The notes beneath the pieces are model-generated. The model saw only the letters and a list, made by a program, of their open reading frames with translations. It made no database searches and was not told the DNA's origin. Source: an uncultured Prevotella sp. (GTDB taxonomy: Bacteria; Bacteroidota; Bacteroidia; Bacteroidales; Bacteroidaceae). Taken from it: a stretch of 33,945 bases of DNA. The stretch lies in the NCBI GenBank assembly GCA_900315775.1, contig ONAJ01000032.1, forward strand, positions 1 to 33,945. Reading direction: 5' to 3'. This document shows positions 31,990 to 33,945 of the stretch, piece after piece (position 1 is the first letter of the stretch; every line of letters starts with the position of its first letter). Position numbers and translations under genes: made by a program.

Positions 31990-33207
31990 ATGACAATAAA
32001 AAACATCCCTGTTTTGCTGCTCACAGGCTATTTAGGTAGTGGCAAGACAACCCTCTTAAATCGTATTCTAAAGAATCAGAAAGGAATAAAGTTCGCCGTT
32101 ATTGTTAACGACATTGGCGAAGTTAACATTGATGCTGACCTCATCGAGAAAGGTGGAGTAGTAGGACAGAAGGACGACTCTCTCGTGGCTCTCCAAAATG
32201 GTTGTATCTGCTGCACACTAAAGATGGACCTTGTGGAACAGCTGCGTGACATTACCCGTATGAAACGCTTCGATTATATTGTTATCGAGGCAAGTGGCAT
32301 CTGTGAACCGGCTCCCATAGCACAGACTATTGTCAGCATCCCGTCCTTAGGTCCTGAATACATTATGGATGGCTATCCGCAACTTGACAGCATTGTTACC
32401 GTTGTCGATGCACTGCGTATGCGCGACGAGTTCAATAGCGGTAGCGACCTTATGCGTAACAACATCGACGAAGATGACATTGAGAACCTCGTCATCCAAC
32501 AGATAGAATTTTGTAATATTATCCTTCTTAACAAGGCTTCCGAAATTACAAAGGAAGAACTCGGCAAGGTGCGCCAGATTATACGTACACTGCAGCCCAA
32601 AGCAGAGATTATAGAGTGTGACTACGGCGATGTGGATCTTGACCGCATCATCAACACTCACAAGTTTAATTTCGAGGAGGTCGCTACCTCTGCTACCTGG
32701 ATTCAGGAAATAGAAGGACATGATGACGATGACGACGATGACGAAGATGAGCACCATCATGAGCACGAGCATGAGCATGACCACGAGCACCATCACGACC
32801 ACGACCACCATCATCATCATCACGATGAAGGCGAGGCTGAAGAGTATGGTATCGGTACCTTTGTATATTATGCACGCCGTCCGTTCAACCTTGGACTCTT
32901 CGACGAGTTCGTAGCCCGCAAATGGCACAAGAACATCATCCGTGCAAAAGGTATCTGCTATTTCCGCGGCGAAGAAGACATCTGTTATGTCTTCGAACAG
33001 GCAGGTCATCAGGTGTCCCTGCGCAATGCCGGTCAGTGGTATGCCACGATGTCAAAAGAAGAACTGCAGGACTTCATGGAGCGTAACCCGCAACTCCGTA
33101 GAGATTGGGACGACCAGTATGGTGACCGTATGCAGAAATTAGTCTTCATAGGTCAGAATCTTGATAAGGAAAAGATTACCGCCGACCTCGACTTCTGCTT
33201 AGACTAA
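31990..33207 (+). CDS. CobW/COG0523-family GTPase with a His/Asp-rich loop
   Basis: A 405-residue G3E GTPase, a putative zinc or other metal chaperone. The Walker A motif GYLGSGKT is at 13-20, the family metal motif CICC at 72-75 (in NGCICC), the switch segment EASGICEP near 100, and NKAS near 181 replaces the usual NKxD. The C-terminal CobW domain follows (about 290-390). Between them, residues 244-279 form a loop of Asp, Glu and His with about twenty His residues, a probable metal-binding or storage loop. It has a TAATTTTG element with an overlapping dyad upstream and stands alone, divergent from htrA. Confidence 0.93.
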   Translation: MTIKNIPVLLLTGYLGSGKTTLLNRILKNQKGIKFAVIVNDIGEVNIDADLIEKGGVVGQKDDSLVALQNGCICCTLKMDLVEQLRDITRMKRFDYIVIEASGICEPAPIAQTIVSIPSLGPEYIMDGYPQLDSIVTVVDALRMRDEFNSGSDLMRNNIDEDDIENLVIQQIEFCNIILLNKASEITKEELGKVRQIIRTLQPKAEIIECDYGDVDLDRIINTHKFNFEEVATSATWIQEIEGHDDDDDDDEDEHHHEHEHEHDHEHHHDHDHHHHHHDEGEAEEYGIGTFVYYARRPFNLGLFDEFVARKWHKNIIRAKGICYFRGEEDICYVFEQAGHQVSLRNAGQWYATMSKEELQDFMERNPQLRRDWDDQYGDRMQKLVFIGQNLDKEKITADLDFCLD

Positions 33208-33208
33208 A

Positions 33209-33229
33209 CTCGTACCTCGTACCTCGCAC
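33209..33229. repeat. Heptamer repeat CTCGTAC, three units
   Basis: CTCGTAC, CTCGTAC and CTCGCAC follow the stop of the CobW-type gene directly. The right end, ACCTCGCACCCACGA (33221-33235), recurs exactly at 4181-4195 after another stop codon. Confidence 0.75.
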
Positions 33230-33241
33230 CCACGAAGTAAG

Positions 33242-33275
33242 CTCCCTTCCCTTTTGGGGAGGGCTGGGGGAGGTT
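33242..33275. repeat. G-rich REP-like element, copy 1
   Basis: CCCTTCCC-TTTT-GGGGAGGG can form an 8-bp hairpin with one G-T pair, followed by CTGGGGGAGG. A second copy is at 33594-33628. Confidence 0.6.
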
Positions 33276-33295
33276 TTACATATATACTCGCACCT

Positions 33296-33334
33296 AAAAG
33301 TAGGCTACTTTTGGGGTAAAAGTAGCCTACTTTT
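33296..33334. repeat. 17-bp perfect inverted repeat
   Basis: AAAAGTAGGCTACTTTT (33296-33312), GGGGT, then AAAAGTAGCCTACTTTT (33318-33334), the exact reverse complement of the first. Each arm is itself nearly palindromic. It could end the CobW-type transcript or be part of a small repeat element. Confidence 0.8.
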
Positions 33335-33411
33335 GGTATAAAGTGCTTTGGTGCTGAAGTCGTAACAAGCCTACTTTTACTGCATTTTTCCTGATTTCGT
33401 TGACAAAAATG

Positions 33412-33439
33412 TTAGTCATTAGTCATTAGTCAATAGTCA
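33412..33439. repeat. Heptamer tandem repeat TTAGTCA, four units
   Basis: Three exact TTAGTCA units and a fourth starting with A. It has the same unit length and copy number as the AGAATTG array at 17581-17608. Confidence 0.85.
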
Positions 33440-33544
33440 TTAAGAAAATCGGGATGCCAAAAATCCGCAAAGTAATATAATAATATATATATTATTATTT
33501 ACTCTAATGACTATAATGACTGCGTTCCGTGTGTGCGTACAACC

Positions 33545-33716
33545 CCTGAAAAGAGTTGAATGAATTGCCCTTAAACCCTGATAAAGATTGAATTTCCCTT
33601 CCTTTTTGGGAGGGGGTGGGGGTAGGCTTTATTTCCTGAAAAAGTTGACATTTTCCTGAAATAGTTGACAGTCGTTTTCCTGAAAAGGTTGACATTTTTC
33701 CTGAAATGGTTGACAA
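33545..33716. repeat. Six-unit 17-bp repeat array, CCTGAAAARGTTGACAT-like
   Basis: Units start at 33545, 33577, 33635, 33655, 33679 and 33700. The last four share CCTGAAAnnGTTGACA and are spaced 20-24 bases apart; the first two are degenerate (ending TTGAAT). The array lies just upstream of the promoter of the DUF1016-type gene. It may be a binding array or a remnant of a transposon end. Confidence 0.75.
33594..33628. repeat. G-rich REP-like element, copy 2
   Basis: CCCTTCC-TTTTT-GGGAGGG followed by GGTGGGGGTAGG, in the same orientation as copy 1 at 33242-33275. It interrupts the 17-bp repeat array between units 2 and 3. Confidence 0.55.
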
Positions 33717-33744
33717 TTCCCTAAATTTTATCTTGTCCAAATCA

Positions 33745-33774
33745 TTGAACTACGAAGAATTTTTTGTATCTTTG
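33745..33774 (+). promoter_or_regulatory. Promoter of the DUF1016-type gene
   Basis: TTG at 33745-33747, 19 bases, TATCTTTG at 33767-33774; the ATG at 33815 follows 40 bases later. Confidence 0.65.
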
Positions 33775-33814
33775 TACTCGAAAAAATGTTAGGCATCTAA
33801 TAACTAAAAAACAT

Positions 33815-33945
33815 ATGGACATTCAAAAGATACAGCAATATAATATGCGATCCCTGATACAGGACTTGCGCCAGATTATTGAGCAGGCTCGTGGTCAGGT
33901 GGCAGCTACAGCCAACTATACCCAAACCATGATGTACTGGCATAT
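33815..33945 (+). CDS. DUF1016/YhcG-type protein, 5' part only
   Basis: An open frame that runs off the right edge; 43 complete codons are visible. The sequence has a helix (SLIQDLRQIIEQARGQVAAT) followed by ANYTQTMMYWH, which matches the N-terminal domain of DUF1016 (YhcG) proteins, where a conserved YWxIG motif comes next. Full members carry a C-terminal PD-(D/E)XK nuclease domain, and many sit in mobile or defence-related regions. It begins at the ATG at 33815, has its own consensus promoter and lies beside a repeat-rich region. The assignment rests on about 40 residues. Confidence 0.65.
   Translation, partial: MDIQKIQQYNMRSLIQDLRQIIEQARGQVAATANYTQTMMYWH

Larger units (their letters stand above)
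33208..33814. other. Repeat-rich intergenic region
   Basis: No gene is supported in these 607 bases. From left to right they hold: heptamers CTCGTAC twice and CTCGCAC (33209-33229); a G-rich REP-like unit (33242-33275); a 17-bp perfect inverted repeat (33296-33334) with a partial third copy near 33368; heptamer TTAGTCA repeats (33412-33439); an AT-only stretch near 33474-33500; six 17-bp CCTGAAA...TTGACA units (33545-33716) that enclose a second REP-like unit (33594-33628); and the promoter of the next gene. Confidence 0.75.

Noticed and set aside
33545-33716. CRISPR array
   Set aside because: Units are only 17 bp and imperfect, the gaps are 3-7 bases for the last four units, and no cas gene is near.
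33504-33740. 78-codon frame with repeated STISGK/STFSGK peptides
   Set aside because: The peptide repeats are just the translation of the 17-bp DNA repeat array; there is no supporting start signal.
33208-33740. Complete IS21-type insertion sequence
   Set aside because: No istA or istB reading frame is present and no second end was found; only a terminal-repeat-like array is seen.

Overview
The window looks like a chromosomal segment of a Bacteroidales bacterium, most likely Prevotella or a close relative. The evidence is a 287-residue primary sigma factor of the Bacteroidetes type, an RprX/RprY two-component pair, many Bacteroidetes-typical families (DUF3078, DUF1573, DUF4861, DUF4491, DUF4890, a GldB-like lipoprotein, a DPP5-type peptidase), and recurring promoters of the form TTG-N19-20-TAnnTTTG. 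No database search was run; all names come from reading the translated sequence. No rRNA, tRNA, CRISPR array, complete insertion sequence or prophage was seen.

Layout. 1-403: non-coding, AT-rich and repeat-rich, ending in a hairpin terminator. 404-3317 (minus): an OadA-type carboxyltransferase followed by an HD-domain protein and a small membrane protein. 3441-4181 (plus): an orphan lipoprotein. 4200-6322 (minus): a Na+/Ca2+ exchanger, a thioredoxin-fold lipoprotein and QueF. 6392-9001: a small heat-shock protein divergent from an M48 lipoprotein peptidase, a small HExxH protein and a YigZ-family protein. 8991-17520 (minus): a compact run yidC, DUF1846, DPP5-like peptidase, MFS transporter, DUF3298 lipoprotein, DUF4890 protein. 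17678-22386: DUF3078, DUF1573 with DUF4861, GldB-like lipoprotein, radical SAM protein. 22576-25596: rprX-rprY, rlmH and DUF4491. 25735-27483: phosphoglucomutase/phosphomannomutase. 27486-30121 (minus): rpoD in a tight run with a small secreted protein, an HprK-like ATPase and an S24/S26-type peptidase. 30275-33207: an HtrA/DegP protease divergent from a CobW-type GTPase with a His/Asp-rich loop. 33208-33814: a 607-base non-coding region packed with several repeat classes, then the 5' end of a DUF1016/YhcG-type gene that runs off the window.

Theme. Much of the window serves envelope and protein quality control: YidC insertion, DPP5 with a transporter, HtrA, an M48 peptidase, Hsp20, a TlpA-like thioredoxin and RprXY. 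Most genes are conventional. The points that stand out are: an OadA-like protein with Trp where the biotinylated Lys should be; an HprK-like/S26-peptidase pair attached to rpoD; several promoters so close to the start codon that the mRNAs would be leaderless; 7- and 8-bp tandem repeats in intergenic regions, one between the divergent yidC and DUF3078 promoters; similar GACAAAATG-type elements upstream of hsp20 and htrA; and a six-unit 17-bp repeat array upstream of the DUF1016 gene.
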